64,000 bases of DNA from NCBI GenBank assembly GCA_963784805.1, contig CAWASR010000025.1, forward strand, positions 77,933 to 141,932. Reading direction: 5' to 3'. A program made the translations under genes and the position numbers. This stretch comes from Roseiarcus sp963784805 (GTDB taxonomy: Bacteria > Pseudomonadota > Alphaproteobacteria > Rhizobiales > Beijerinckiaceae). Positions 1 through 8,277 of the stretch are shown in pieces. A model generated the notes under the pieces. It had not been told where the DNA came from. It saw only the letters and a list, made by a program, of their open reading frames with translations, and did not search any database. Each line of letters begins with the position of its first letter. Position 1 is the stretch's first letter.

Positions 1-612
1 CGATCGGCGCTCGGCGATCGGCAGTCCTTCGAGAAACGCTTCGGTTTGGGCGTCGCCATGCGAACGGCTGGCCAGAGCGACCAGAGCGGGAGGCGCGGGG
101 CGGGTATGAACGCGCCGGCGCGGAGCGCCCAGCGGCGCGTGCGCCGCGACTGGCGCCTCACAGACGAAGGCGTGGTCGCCCCCGAACCATAGCCGGCCGA
201 TCGCGGGCGCATAAACGGCCCCGGCGGTTGGCCTTCCCCTATCGACGAGCGCGACGTTGATCGTGAATTCGCCGTTGTGCGCGATGAACTCCCGGGTGCC
301 GTCGAGCGGATCAACGAGAAGAAATCTCTCGCCGATGGTGAGGGGATTTCCGGCCGACGCGGATTCTTCCGCCACCACCGGCAAAGGAGGAACGGCGCGG
401 GCGAGACGCTCACAAATGATCGCTTCCGCGCGTCGGTCCGCGAGCGTGACCGGGCTGCCGTCCGATTTCAAGTCGATGTCGCAGCCGCGCTCATAGATCT
501 GCATGACCGCAGGACCAGCCGCCACGGCGGCCTCCGCCAGGTAGAGCGCGATTTCGTCGCGGGTGGAGCGGTCAAAGTCGAAGGACTGCGCATTTGCGCC
601 AGAGGTGACCAA
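1..612 (-). CDS. cysQ: 3'(2'),5'-bisphosphate nucleotidase CysQ, 5' part only
   Basis: This is the first 204 codons of an inositol-monophosphatase-family enzyme; the rest lies beyond base 1. CysQ removes the 3' phosphate from PAP/PAPS formed during sulfate assimilation, using Mg2+ in the cytoplasm. The metal site is visible as VAEES followed about 20 residues later by LVDPLDGTREFI. The N-terminal helix and the DGSPVTLADRRAE segment are typical of CysQ and separate it from SuhB. No ATG fits. I chose the TTG at 610-612 because GGGGAGG (618-624, minus strand) lies 5 bases upstream. The gene is divergent from chpT. HisN-type histidinol phosphatase is a less likely alternative. Confidence 0.88.
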   Translation of the reverse strand, partial: MVTSGANAQSFDFDRSTRDEIALYLAEAAVAAGPAVMQIYERGCDIDLKSDGSPVTLADRRAEAIICERLARAVPPLPVVAEESASAGNPLTIGERFLLVDPLDGTREFIAHNGEFTINVALVDRGRPTAGAVYAPAIGRLWFGGDHAFVCEAPVAAHAPLGAPRRRVHTRPAPPALVALASRSHGDAQTEAFLEGLPIAERRS

Positions 613-833
613 TGCGACCTCCCCTTCAGTGGAATGCGCATGCAACCCCGGCGCGCCCAACTTGGCGAGCGCGACCGCCGGAGTCGGAGCGGACCGGCAA
701 AATTCGACTCCGGAAAGGCGTCGCGGTCGGCGAACGAATCGGGTAGACAGGCAAAAGGCAACGAGTCCGGTTCGGCGACGCGGGTTTGCGGCGCCGACCG
801 GTTGGCATTGACCATAGGATCGACCGCTTGACA

Positions 834-1529
834 ATGGCGTCTCTAGCCCCACTCGACCTTGCCGCTCTCCTGTGTTCCCGTGTCTGCCACGACGCGATCA
901 GCCCTGTCGGCGCGATCATCAACGGTCTCGAAGTGCTTGACGGCGAAGATGACGAGGAAATGCGCTCTTTCGCCATGGACCTGATCAAAAAGAGCGCAAT
1001 TTCGGCCTCGGCGCGGCTCCAGTTCTGTCGTCTCGCCTTTGGCGCGGCGGGCTCCCTGACCGCCGCAATTGACACCGGCGATGCGGAAAATGTGGCGCGC
1101 GGTCTCCTCAGCAACGACCGCACCACGTTGCAATGGAACGCCCATCGCCGGCTCGCGCCCAAGAACTCGGTCAAACTGTTGCTCAATCTCTGCTTGATCG
1201 CGGCCTCGTCCGTGCCCCGCGGGGGCGTCATCGTCGTCGATCTGGAAGGCGAAGGCGAAGCGATGGGCATGCGGGTCGAGGCGAAAGGCGCTAATGCGCG
1301 TCTGTCGCACGGCGCCGCGGACCTGTTGTCGGGCGCCTCCGCGGTCGAAACCATAGACGGCCACTCGATACAGCCCTATTACGCGACACTGCTGGCCCGC
1401 GAGTGCCGCATGACGCTGGAGACGTCGACCGAGCCGCAAGCGGTTATCCTGTCCGCGAAGCCGCGCGCTGTCGGCGGCCCCGGGACAGAGACCGTGAGCC
1501 TGGCCGATGGACCGCGTCTGGAGACCTGA
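834..1529 (+). CDS. chpT: Histidine phosphotransferase ChpT
   Basis: ChpT passes phosphate from the kinase CckA to CtrA and CpdR in the alphaproteobacterial cell-cycle phosphorelay. The protein is 231 residues long, normal for the family. The N-terminal dimerisation helix carries the phosphorylated histidine in VCHDAISPVGAIINGLEVL (His19). The C-terminal half is a degenerate Bergerat-like fold without ATP-binding boxes. The start at ATG 834 puts the histidine helix at the N-terminus as in known ChpT proteins; an in-frame upstream start at 786 would add 16 unconserved residues. A single-domain receiver follows 356 bases downstream, which fits a phosphorelay context. Confidence 0.9.
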   Translation: MASLAPLDLAALLCSRVCHDAISPVGAIINGLEVLDGEDDEEMRSFAMDLIKKSAISASARLQFCRLAFGAAGSLTAAIDTGDAENVARGLLSNDRTTLQWNAHRRLAPKNSVKLLLNLCLIAASSVPRGGVIVVDLEGEGEAMGMRVEAKGANARLSHGAADLLSGASAVETIDGHSIQPYYATLLARECRMTLETSTEPQAVILSAKPRAVGGPGTETVSLADGPRLET

Positions 1530-1543
1530 AGGACGGGCCTGGA

Positions 1544-1575
1544 TCATGACGCGATTTCGTTGAATTGAGTCATGC
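1544..1575. repeat. Palindromic dispersed element, copy 1
   Basis: CATGAC (1545-1550) and GTCATG (1569-1574) are inverted around the core GCGATTTCG. The left half matches 15 of 16 bases of a second element at 19366-19381. Two intergenic copies suggest a small REP-like family. It lies just after the chpT stop codon and has no T tract. Confidence 0.45.
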
Positions 1576-1684
1576 CTGAGAGTCCCTGAAAACGCGGGAT
1601 CTTTGCGAAAAAACCGCGGCGACATCTCCGGAATCCCGCTCAATCGCGTTTTTGCCGCCTCGAACCGATCTGAACGATCGCGCT

Positions 1685-1700
1685 TTAACGCTCGTTAACC
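1685..1700 (+). promoter_or_regulatory. Candidate CtrA-like box
   Basis: TTAA, a 6-base spacer (CGCTCG) and TTAACC stand 186 bases before the receiver gene. The known CtrA consensus is TTAA-N7-TTAAC, so the spacer is one base short. Placement between chpT and a response regulator makes it worth noting, but the match is based on sequence alone. Confidence 0.3.
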
Positions 1701-1885
1701 GACATTCAGCATAGTTGCACGGCATAGTTGCGCCGCGGTCGTCGGACCGGGGCGGCCGGTTTCCGGATTCCGCGCGTTCGAGCGCTGCGGACAGGAGGCG
1801 ACCGCCCTGGATGACCGAGCGTTGTTCGCGTTTCGCCTCGCGATCATGGCGCAAGTCAAGGCCGAAGACCTGACGGGAGCGTGGA

Positions 1886-2251
1886 ATGCGGCAGGTTCTG
1901 ATAGTGGACGACTCCGCCGTCGTGCGGAAGATCGCTCGACGCATTCTCGAGAATATGGGTCTGCGAACCTCGGAAGCCTCAGACGGCGGTCAGGCGCTCG
2001 CGGCCTGCTCGTTTTCGATGCCGGACGCCGTCCTGGTCGACAGCAGCATGCCGGTGCTCGACAGTTTCGAATTTGTCCGGCGGCTGCGTCGCATGCCCGG
2101 CGGCGATCGACCGAAAGTCGTGTTTTGCGCCAACGAATACGACGTTTCCCAGATCGCGCGGGCGATGCACGCGGGAGCAAACGACTTTATGATGAAGCCT
2201 TTCGATCGCGAACTCTTGCAATCGAAATTCGCGGGCGTTAGCGCGCACTGA
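1886..2251 (+). CDS. Single-domain response regulator (CheY/DivK-like)
   Basis: This 121-residue protein is a receiver domain with no output domain, so it probably signals by protein-protein contact. The acidic pocket (Asp8, Asp9), phosphoacceptor Asp52 in VLVDSSMP and Lys104 in FMMKPF are all present. The position of the conserved switch Thr/Ser appears to be alanine in VVFCANEYD; relatives I recall have FCTTEND there. It follows chpT on the same strand, with a weak GGGAG about 6 bases before the ATG. It could act in the ChpT relay or with a distant kinase, and the sequence does not decide which. Confidence 0.85.
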   Translation: MRQVLIVDDSAVVRKIARRILENMGLRTSEASDGGQALAACSFSMPDAVLVDSSMPVLDSFEFVRRLRRMPGGDRPKVVFCANEYDVSQIARAMHAGANDFMMKPFDRELLQSKFAGVSAH

Positions 2252-2265
2252 CGGGCGCGGCGCGG

Positions 2266-3244
2266 TTACTCGGCGACCGGAGGCTCGTCGCCGATCGCGG
2301 GATCGCGGCTCTCCATATCGGAATCCGTCGCCGCGGAGCCGTTGAACCCGTAAGGCGACCTGAGGCGGCGACGTCGGCCGCGGCCGGGAAAGCGGCCCTC
2401 GGCGGACGCCGGCTCGCGCGTAGCCAGGTCCGATTCGGGCGCCCCCGCCGGCGTCGTCATTGCGTCCGCCACAGGCACAGGCTGAGTTTCGGCTGTTTCG
2501 GCGCCGCCCGGTCTTGTCCCGCCCGTAATGAACGAGGGAAGATTCGTCGAATTCGACGGCCTCGGCCGTCCCTTCTCGTCCCGGCTGCGGCGATCCGTCG
2601 CGATAAGGCCGGAAATCGCGCGGGCGTCCGTCGCGGCCCTGTCGATTGTCGCGGTAGCCGTCAGGCCGCTCCGCGAACGGACGGTCGGGACGTGGACCAC
2701 GGTCGGGAAAGCGATTGCCCTGCCGGTCCTGGCGGTTCGGGTATCCGCCCTGGTCTTTTGGTCCTTGGCGATCCGCTTCGAACGGCGAGCGCTCGATATA
2801 GGGCTGCGGGGCGTTCGGCGCCGGGCTGGGTTGCGCCTGAGGCCCATGCTGCTGCTGTTGATAAAGGCCGCCCGCCCGCTCCGAAGGCGAGGCGAACCGG
2901 TCCGACAACCCGCCTACATCATCGTCGTCGTCGAGATCGTCGCCGCTGACGTCTCCCGCTTGGCGGGGCTGGCCGCTCTGGGCCAAAGCCTGCGCGGCCT
3001 GGGCCGAGGCGATCAGGCGAAAATAATGTTCGGCGTGCTGGAGGTAATTCTCGGCCGCCACCGGATCGCCCCCGGTATGAGCATCGCGCGCAAGCTGGAG
3101 ATATTTCTCCGCCACGTGATGGGCGTTGCCCCAAATCTTAACGTCAGGGCCATTGGATTCATAGGAGCGCGTCAAGGGGTTGGGCCCCCGCCGGTTGTTC
3201 GTCGGCCTGTTGTTGCGCATCCTCTTATTCTGGCCTGGTCTCAT
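2266..3244 (-). pseudogene. DUF4167 protein interrupted by a frameshift
   Basis: The N-terminal part, from the ATG at 3244, has the DUF4167 signature: an Asn/Arg-rich start, then GPDVKIWGNAHHVAEKYLQL and AENYLQHAEHYFRLIASAQA. A low-complexity acidic, Gln- and Arg-rich linker follows. In this frame the sequence loses character after about base 2550. The typical C-terminal end (LPSFITGG, then a basic run ending RSPYGFN) is in another minus-strand frame that stops at 2266. One indel between about 2545 and 2650 would restore a protein of about 325 residues. The family is an alphaproteobacterial basic protein thought to bind nucleic acid. The break could be a real mutation or an assembly error. 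The gene converges on the receiver gene with 14 bases between them. Confidence 0.7.
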
Positions 3245-3789
3245 TGCATCTTTCCAATATTCGTTCGGTTGAGCCCCACTTTGTCCCAATCGATTGGGCG
3301 GCGAGAGCGTTGCCGAGTCTCGGGCGAACGACGGTACTCTCACCGTCTATAGGTCTCGCCGCGAAGGCCTCGCGTTTTTTGATTCATCCGATCGCAGTTC
3401 GGCAGCGTCGCGACTCTCGCGACCTTCGATCGGCGTCGAGCCGATCCTGTTTAAAATCCCTGGCGGTCGCGAACCGCTCCAGAAGCCCCGAAGCGCCGCC
3501 TCATCGACGAAGAGAATGTCGGCGCCCCTTTGCGGCCAATTGCACCGTCGCTCGATGGGCGGACTGAATTCGGCCAAGTGAGCGTTTCGGCAATTACGCG
3601 CGTGCGCCGCCGTCGACCCCCTCGCTTTCGGCCTTTCGGCCGCGCCAACCTTTTCGTCCCTCGGCAACCAGGCGGGCGGCAAATCTTCGAACTCAACGAT
3701 AGCCGCTTTTCCGCCCAACGCCAAGCGGCGATTCCGGCTCAGGATGCGAAATCAGAGCCGAACCCGCCCCGTTCCCATGATTTCGCGCG
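3245..3789. other. Intergenic stretch without a supported gene
   Basis: These 545 bases lie between the DUF4167 start and the end of the secreted protein gene. Several frames are open on both strands, but none has a convincing start with a Shine-Dalgarno site or a recognisable domain. One minus-strand reading contains GADILFVDEAA, which faintly recalls PEP mutase-type barrels, without any other supporting motif. Confidence 0.5.
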
Positions 3790-4380
3790 TCATTTCGCGG
3801 CCTGACCCGCTGTCGCCCCCACCGGAGAGCGGAAACCTTTTGGCGGATCGGTCAACCACTCGCGGTTCGGCTCGGGACCAAGCGAGGCGTGTTTTCCCAT
3901 GCCGACCCAACTCAACGGATTGAGGCTGCTGAGGACCGACGAACCGGAAGATCCGCATGATCCTTCAGGACATTTGATTTCGTTGCCTTGCGGGTCGACG
4001 GCGCGGACCGTGACCGTGCCGGCGTTGGGATTGAACGGGTGGTTGTAGCGCAGACGCGCGTCGCCCACGCCCGCGATCTCCTTCTTCACCGCCGCCTTTT
4101 GCGCCTTCTTGCGTTGGGTCTCCTGATCGATGGGCCAATCCGCGGGACGCGCGGCCGAACGTGACCCCGGCGGCGGAAGATCCATACTGGGCGGCACGAC
4201 GATCTTTCCATACTCGCGATAGTTGATGGGAGCGCTGTCCTTCTTGCCCCATCCGAAAATCGAACCAATTCCCATCCAGATCGGCGCCGCGCCGTCGTCG
4301 CCAGCCACAGCCGCCGTAGTGCTGAAAGCGGCCAAGGTCATCGCGAACGCCATCGACGTCCAGCGAAAGCCGAAGTGCAT
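3790..4380 (-). CDS. Secreted hypothetical protein downstream of lspA
   Basis: The protein has 196 residues. It begins with a hydrophobic signal peptide ending near AAVAGDDG, followed by a Trp/Gly segment (IWMGIGSIFGWGKK), a proline-rich IVVPPSMDLPPP and a Lys/Gln-rich helix. A later Cys pair (CPEGSC) might form a disulfide. The VPPSMDLPPP piece recalls the DLPP segment of DUF3035 lipoproteins found next to lspA in other alphaproteobacteria, but there is no lipobox. I placed the start at the second ATG (4380), which has AGGGG 9 bases upstream; the ATG at 4389 has almost no spacing. It lies 179 bases beyond lspA on the same strand. Function is unknown; an envelope role is inferred. Confidence 0.7.
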   Translation of the reverse strand: MHFGFRWTSMAFAMTLAAFSTTAAVAGDDGAAPIWMGIGSIFGWGKKDSAPINYREYGKIVVPPSMDLPPPGSRSAARPADWPIDQETQRKKAQKAAVKKEIAGVGDARLRYNHPFNPNAGTVTVRAVDPQGNEIKCPEGSCGSSGSSVLSSLNPLSWVGMGKHASLGPEPNREWLTDPPKGFRSPVGATAGQAAK

Positions 4381-4559
4381 AAACTTCATCCCCTTACAAT
4401 CCGCGCCGGACCCTTCCTGCAGCGTCGATGTACGTCGTCCGAAATTCCGGCTATTCCATGACGCTTCCCGGCGTCCCGGCGATGACCGCCGGCTTTGCCA
4501 ACGATATGTGGATTTCGTTAACAAATGCAAGCCGCGAGACGGCGCGTCGCCCCAAGGGT

Positions 4560-5072
4560 TCAATTCGCCCCCGGCGTCGAGGCGGTTTCGTCCCGGTCGT
4601 TCTGGGCGCGGGAGAAAAAAAGAAGATCGACGATCAACAGCGCGACACCGACATTGATCGCCGCGTCGGCGAGGTTGAAGACGAAAAAATGTCGTCCGAA
4701 TGCGTGCAGATCGAGGAAATCGACAACCGCGCCATGAACAATGCGATCGAGAGCGTTGCCGAGGGCGCCGCCGACGATCGCGCCCAGACCCGCCGCGGCC
4801 AGACTGGAGCGCGCGCTCAGCAGCCACCACGTCAATAGCGCGACCGCTGCAAAAGTGAGCGCCAACAGGACGACCCGGCCGAAATGCGAACCTTGGGCGA
4901 AAAGGCTGAAGGAGATGCCCCGATTCCACCGTAGCGTCAAATCGAGAAACGGCGTCAACGACACGGATTGCGAGGCGACACGGCCGGCGCGCCACAGGAC
5001 CGCGACCTTGGCGGCCTGGTCCGCGACAAAGACAAAGATTGCGACCAATCCGCCGACCGCGCGCGGCTTCAC
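4560..5072 (-). CDS. lspA: Lipoprotein signal peptidase II
   Basis: LspA is the inner-membrane aspartyl protease that removes signal peptides from diacylglyceryl-modified prolipoproteins. The 170-residue length and four hydrophobic segments are standard. The conserved blocks are GGALGNALDRIVHGAVVDF, with catalytic Asp118, and FNLADAAIN, with catalytic Asp136. The start is GTG and overlaps the ileS stop codon (GTGA), so translation is probably coupled. The ileS-lspA order is widespread in Proteobacteria. Confidence 0.97.
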   Translation of the reverse strand: MKPRAVGGLVAIFVFVADQAAKVAVLWRAGRVASQSVSLTPFLDLTLRWNRGISFSLFAQGSHFGRVVLLALTFAAVALLTWWLLSARSSLAAAGLGAIVGGALGNALDRIVHGAVVDFLDLHAFGRHFFVFNLADAAINVGVALLIVDLLFFSRAQNDRDETASTPGAN

Positions 5073-8000
5073 GACAGGCGCCCGAGCGCTCTGAGCTCGC
5101 GCAGGGCCTCGGCGTCGCGGGGACTGACGTCAGGAAAATCGGGCGACGCGGTCGAAGGATCAAAGTAGCGCCAGGAGCGCGCGCATTTGACGCCCTCGGC
5201 GCGCTCGACGACGACGGCGGCGTCGGGTAAGTCGTGCAGGCGGAACGCTCCCTCGGGGGCCGGCGCCGCGGTCTCGATTGCGATATCCGAAGTGATGCAG
5301 ACTTCCGCGAAATCGATCCCCCGCAGCGCCTCGACATGCCTGGGATTGCTCAGATAGACCACCGGCGCGGCTTCGAGCGACGAGCCGATCTCCTTGTTGG
5401 CTCGAGCAATCTCGATCGCTCCGGTGACGGCAAGGCGCAAGGCCCGGATCGTCTCCCATTTCGCCGCCAGATCATCGTCGCGCCATGCGGCGGGAATGGC
5501 CGGAAATTGTTCGAGGTGGACGGAGCGATGCGAGGGGTCGCAGGCTGCCCAGGCTTCCTCCGCCGTGAAGACGAGAATCGGAGCGAGCCAGATCACAACC
5601 GCCCGGAAGATGTGATCGATCGCCTCCAAAGCTCCGCGGCGCTTGAGGCTGGATGGCGAGTCGCAATAGAGCGCGTCCTTGCGGATGTCGAAGTAGAACG
5701 CCGACAGGTCGGCGTTCATGAACGCCGTCAGCGCGGCAGTCACGCGCGCAAAGTCGAAATTGGCGTAAGCGTCACGGACCTTGGCGTCGAGCTCGGCGAG
5801 CTTGTGCAGCATCAGCCGATCCAGTTCGCCCATCGCCGCAACGCCGACCGCGTCGCCGCGATCACGGTGCGCGAGCGTTCCCAGCATCCAGCGAATCGTG
5901 TTGCGCAGTTTGCGATAATTGTCGCCGACGGCCTTGAGGATTTCCGGGCCGATGCGCTGATCGTCGGAATAATCGACGCTCGCCACCCATAGACGCAGAA
6001 TGTCGGCGCCCGACGCCGCGATCACGACTTGCGGGAAGGTCTGGTTTCCCAGTGACTTGGACTGCTTGCGCCCCTTCTCATCGAGGGTGAAGCCGTGGGT
6101 CAGCACAATGTCGAAGGGCGCGCGTCCGCGCGTGCCGCAGCTCTCGAGCAGCGAGGACTGAAACCAGCCGCGATGCTGGTCGGAGCCTTCGAGGTACATC
6201 ACCTCATCCGCGCCGCCGTCGACCACGCGCCGGACGCCGGCAAGTCCGGGAAAATGGACCGCGTCTTCCAGCACGTACGAATGGGTCGATCCGGAATCGA
6301 ACCAGACGTCGAGAATGTCATCGACCTTTTCATAGTCTTCGGGATCGTGGTCGGGCGCGAGGAAGCGTTGCGCCGCGCCCTCTTTGTACCAGGCGTCAGC
6401 GCCCTCGCGCTCGAAAGCCTCGGCGATTCGGGCGTTCACCTTGCGATCAATCAAGAGATCGTGGCCGCCCTTTCGAGTAAACACCGCGATCGGCACGCCC
6501 CAGGCGCGTTGGCGGCTCATCACCCAATCGGGTTTCGCGGCAACCATGCCGCGAATGCGGTTTTCGCCCGACGCCGGAACCCAGCGGGTTTCGCCGATCG
6601 CTTTCAGCGCCGTTTGGCGCAACGACGGCCCGCCGGCGAACGGCCGGTCCATGGCGATGAACCATTGCGGCGTGTTGCGGAAGATGACGGGCTTTTTCGA
6701 GCGCCAGCTATGCGGGTATTGATGCGGGAGCTTGTCTTGCGCCAGAAGCGCGCCTGCTGCGCTCAAGGCCTTGATCACCGCCTCGTTGGCGTCGCCCTTC
6801 TCGCCCTTGTCGTTGAGGACGCGCCTGCCCTCGAAGCCCGGGGCATCGCCGGTGAAGGCGCCGTTCTCGTCGACGGTGTAGGGAATGCGCGGGTCGATGC
6901 CGCGCGCTCTGAGCAGTTGCTGCGTCTCCACAGAGGTCCAGAGATCGAAATCCTCGCGGCCGTGGCCGGGCGCGGTGTGGACGAAGCCAGTCCCGGCGTC
7001 CTCGGTGACGTGATCGCCGGCGAGGAGGGGGACGACGAATCCGTAGCCATGCGCGTGCATGGGATGGGCGCACTCAGTACCCTCCAACAGCGAGCCCGCA
7101 ACAGGGACCGGTTCAAACAAATCGTTGGAAAGCGCACCAATGCTTAGAGTCTTGGCGATCTGCTTACGAAACTCAGCATTGAGCGTCGGGTCAGCGGAAA
7201 TGACGAACCGAGTGCCACCAAACCTTCGTTGGAATAAGCGCCTTTCTTCTTCGATTTCGTTGAGTCCACGCACCCACTCGGCCACGCCCCCACCGCCCGT
7301 GAGCGCGGCGTGTTCGCGCTGCTCTGGCGTGAGGTCAGCTTCGCTAAGCGGCGTGCTCCGACTAGGCGCCTTGGGGACGAGAACTTGGTACCCATATCTT
7401 CTCGAGTATGCGATCGCTCGGTTGCCGGGGATGGTCCACGGCGTCGTCGTCCAGATCACGACCTCAGTGTTGGGATGCTTGAGTGCTTCCGCTTCGGTGT
7501 GTTTGACCGGAAACGCCACATAGACCGTATCGCTCGTATGATCCTCGTATTCGACCTCCGCCTCGGCGAGCGCGGTCTTTTCGACCACGCTCCACATCAC
7601 CGGTTTGGAGCCGCGGTAGAGCAGGCCGTTGGCGGCGAATTTGTGGATTTCGCGCGCGATCTGCGCCTCGGCGGGAAAGCTCATCGTCGAATAGGGATGA
7701 TCCCAGTCGCCGATGACGCCCAGGCGCTTGAATTCCTCGCGCTGCACCGAAAGCCAGCGCTCGGCGTAGGCGCGACACTCGGCGCGAAAGGCGATAATGG
7801 CGCCGGAATCGGAGAAATCCGGCTTGGCCTTGCCCTTCTTCTGGTAGAATTCCTCCTCGACCTTCCATTCGATTGGCAAGCCGTGACAATCCCAGCCGGG
7901 GACGTAGTTGGACTCCCTGCCCGCCATCTGATGCGAGCGCACCACCAGGTCCTTGAGGATTTTGTTGAGCGCAGTCCCGATATGGACATTGCCGTTGGCG

Positions 8001-8197
8001 TAGGGCGGGCCGTCGTGGAGCACGAATTTGGGACGTCCCCCGCCGCTCTCGCGCAGCGCTCCGTAGAGGTTCTCGCGCGCCCAGCGCGCCAGGATCTCCG
8101 GCTCCTTTTGCGGCAGGCCCGCCCGCATCGGAAAATCCGTCTTAGGCAGATACAGCGTCCGCGAATAGTCGAGGCCTGTGTCGGGCGCGTCGGTCAT
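5069..8197 (-). CDS. ileS: Isoleucyl-tRNA synthetase
   Basis: This class I synthetase charges tRNA-Ile in the cytoplasm and edits misactivated valine. The HIGH motif appears as HIG in PPYANGNVHIGTALNKILK and the KMSKS loop as KQSKS in KGRKQSKSLGN. The editing domain (CP1) lies between them, with VIWTTTPWTIPGNRAI near its start and GTGFVHTAPGHGREDF near its end. I chose ATG 8197 (MTDAPDTG...), giving about 1042 residues. A GTG at 8281 overlapping the ribF stop is possible but would add 28 unconserved residues. Between about 7090 and 7390 the editing domain seems longer than usual and the DNA is visibly less GC-rich. The gene overlaps lspA by 4 bases. Confidence 0.97.
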   Translation of the reverse strand: MTDAPDTGLDYSRTLYLPKTDFPMRAGLPQKEPEILARWARENLYGALRESGGGRPKFVLHDGPPYANGNVHIGTALNKILKDLVVRSHQMAGRESNYVPGWDCHGLPIEWKVEEEFYQKKGKAKPDFSDSGAIIAFRAECRAYAERWLSVQREEFKRLGVIGDWDHPYSTMSFPAEAQIAREIHKFAANGLLYRGSKPVMWSVVEKTALAEAEVEYEDHTSDTVYVAFPVKHTEAEALKHPNTEVVIWTTTPWTIPGNRAIAYSRRYGYQVLVPKAPSRSTPLSEADLTPEQREHAALTGGGGVAEWVRGLNEIEEERRLFQRRFGGTRFVISADPTLNAEFRKQIAKTLSIGALSNDLFEPVPVAGSLLEGTECAHPMHAHGYGFVVPLLAGDHVTEDAGTGFVHTAPGHGREDFDLWTSVETQQLLRARGIDPRIPYTVDENGAFTGDAPGFEGRRVLNDKGEKGDANEAVIKALSAAGALLAQDKLPHQYPHSWRSKKPVIFRNTPQWFIAMDRPFAGGPSLRQTALKAIGETRWVPASGENRIRGMVAAKPDWVMSRQRAWGVPIAVFTRKGGHDLLIDRKVNARIAEAFEREGADAWYKEGAAQRFLAPDHDPEDYEKVDDILDVWFDSGSTHSYVLEDAVHFPGLAGVRRVVDGGADEVMYLEGSDQHRGWFQSSLLESCGTRGRAPFDIVLTHGFTLDEKGRKQSKSLGNQTFPQVVIAASGADILRLWVASVDYSDDQRIGPEILKAVGDNYRKLRNTIRWMLGTLAHRDRGDAVGVAAMGELDRLMLHKLAELDAKVRDAYANFDFARVTAALTAFMNADLSAFYFDIRKDALYCDSPSSLKRRGALEAIDHIFRAVVIWLAPILVFTAEEAWAACDPSHRSVHLEQFPAIPAAWRDDDLAAKWETIRALRLAVTGAIEIARANKEIGSSLEAAPVVYLSNPRHVEALRGIDFAEVCITSDIAIETAAPAPEGAFRLHDLPDAAVVVERAEGVKCARSWRYFDPSTASPDFPDVSPRDAEALRELRALGRLS

Positions 8198-8277
8198 GAG
8201 ATCGGGGGCCAATTTCGGGTTTCGCCGGAAAGGTCGCGAGGGATTAGAGGATTTCGCGCCAATCGCCAAATCCGCCG

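Noticed and set aside
3347..3724. Minus-strand reading with GADILFVDEAA, like a PEP mutase or isocitrate lyase barrel fragment
   Set aside because: Only one short segment matches, and the flanks show none of the other family motifs. No good start or ribosome site.
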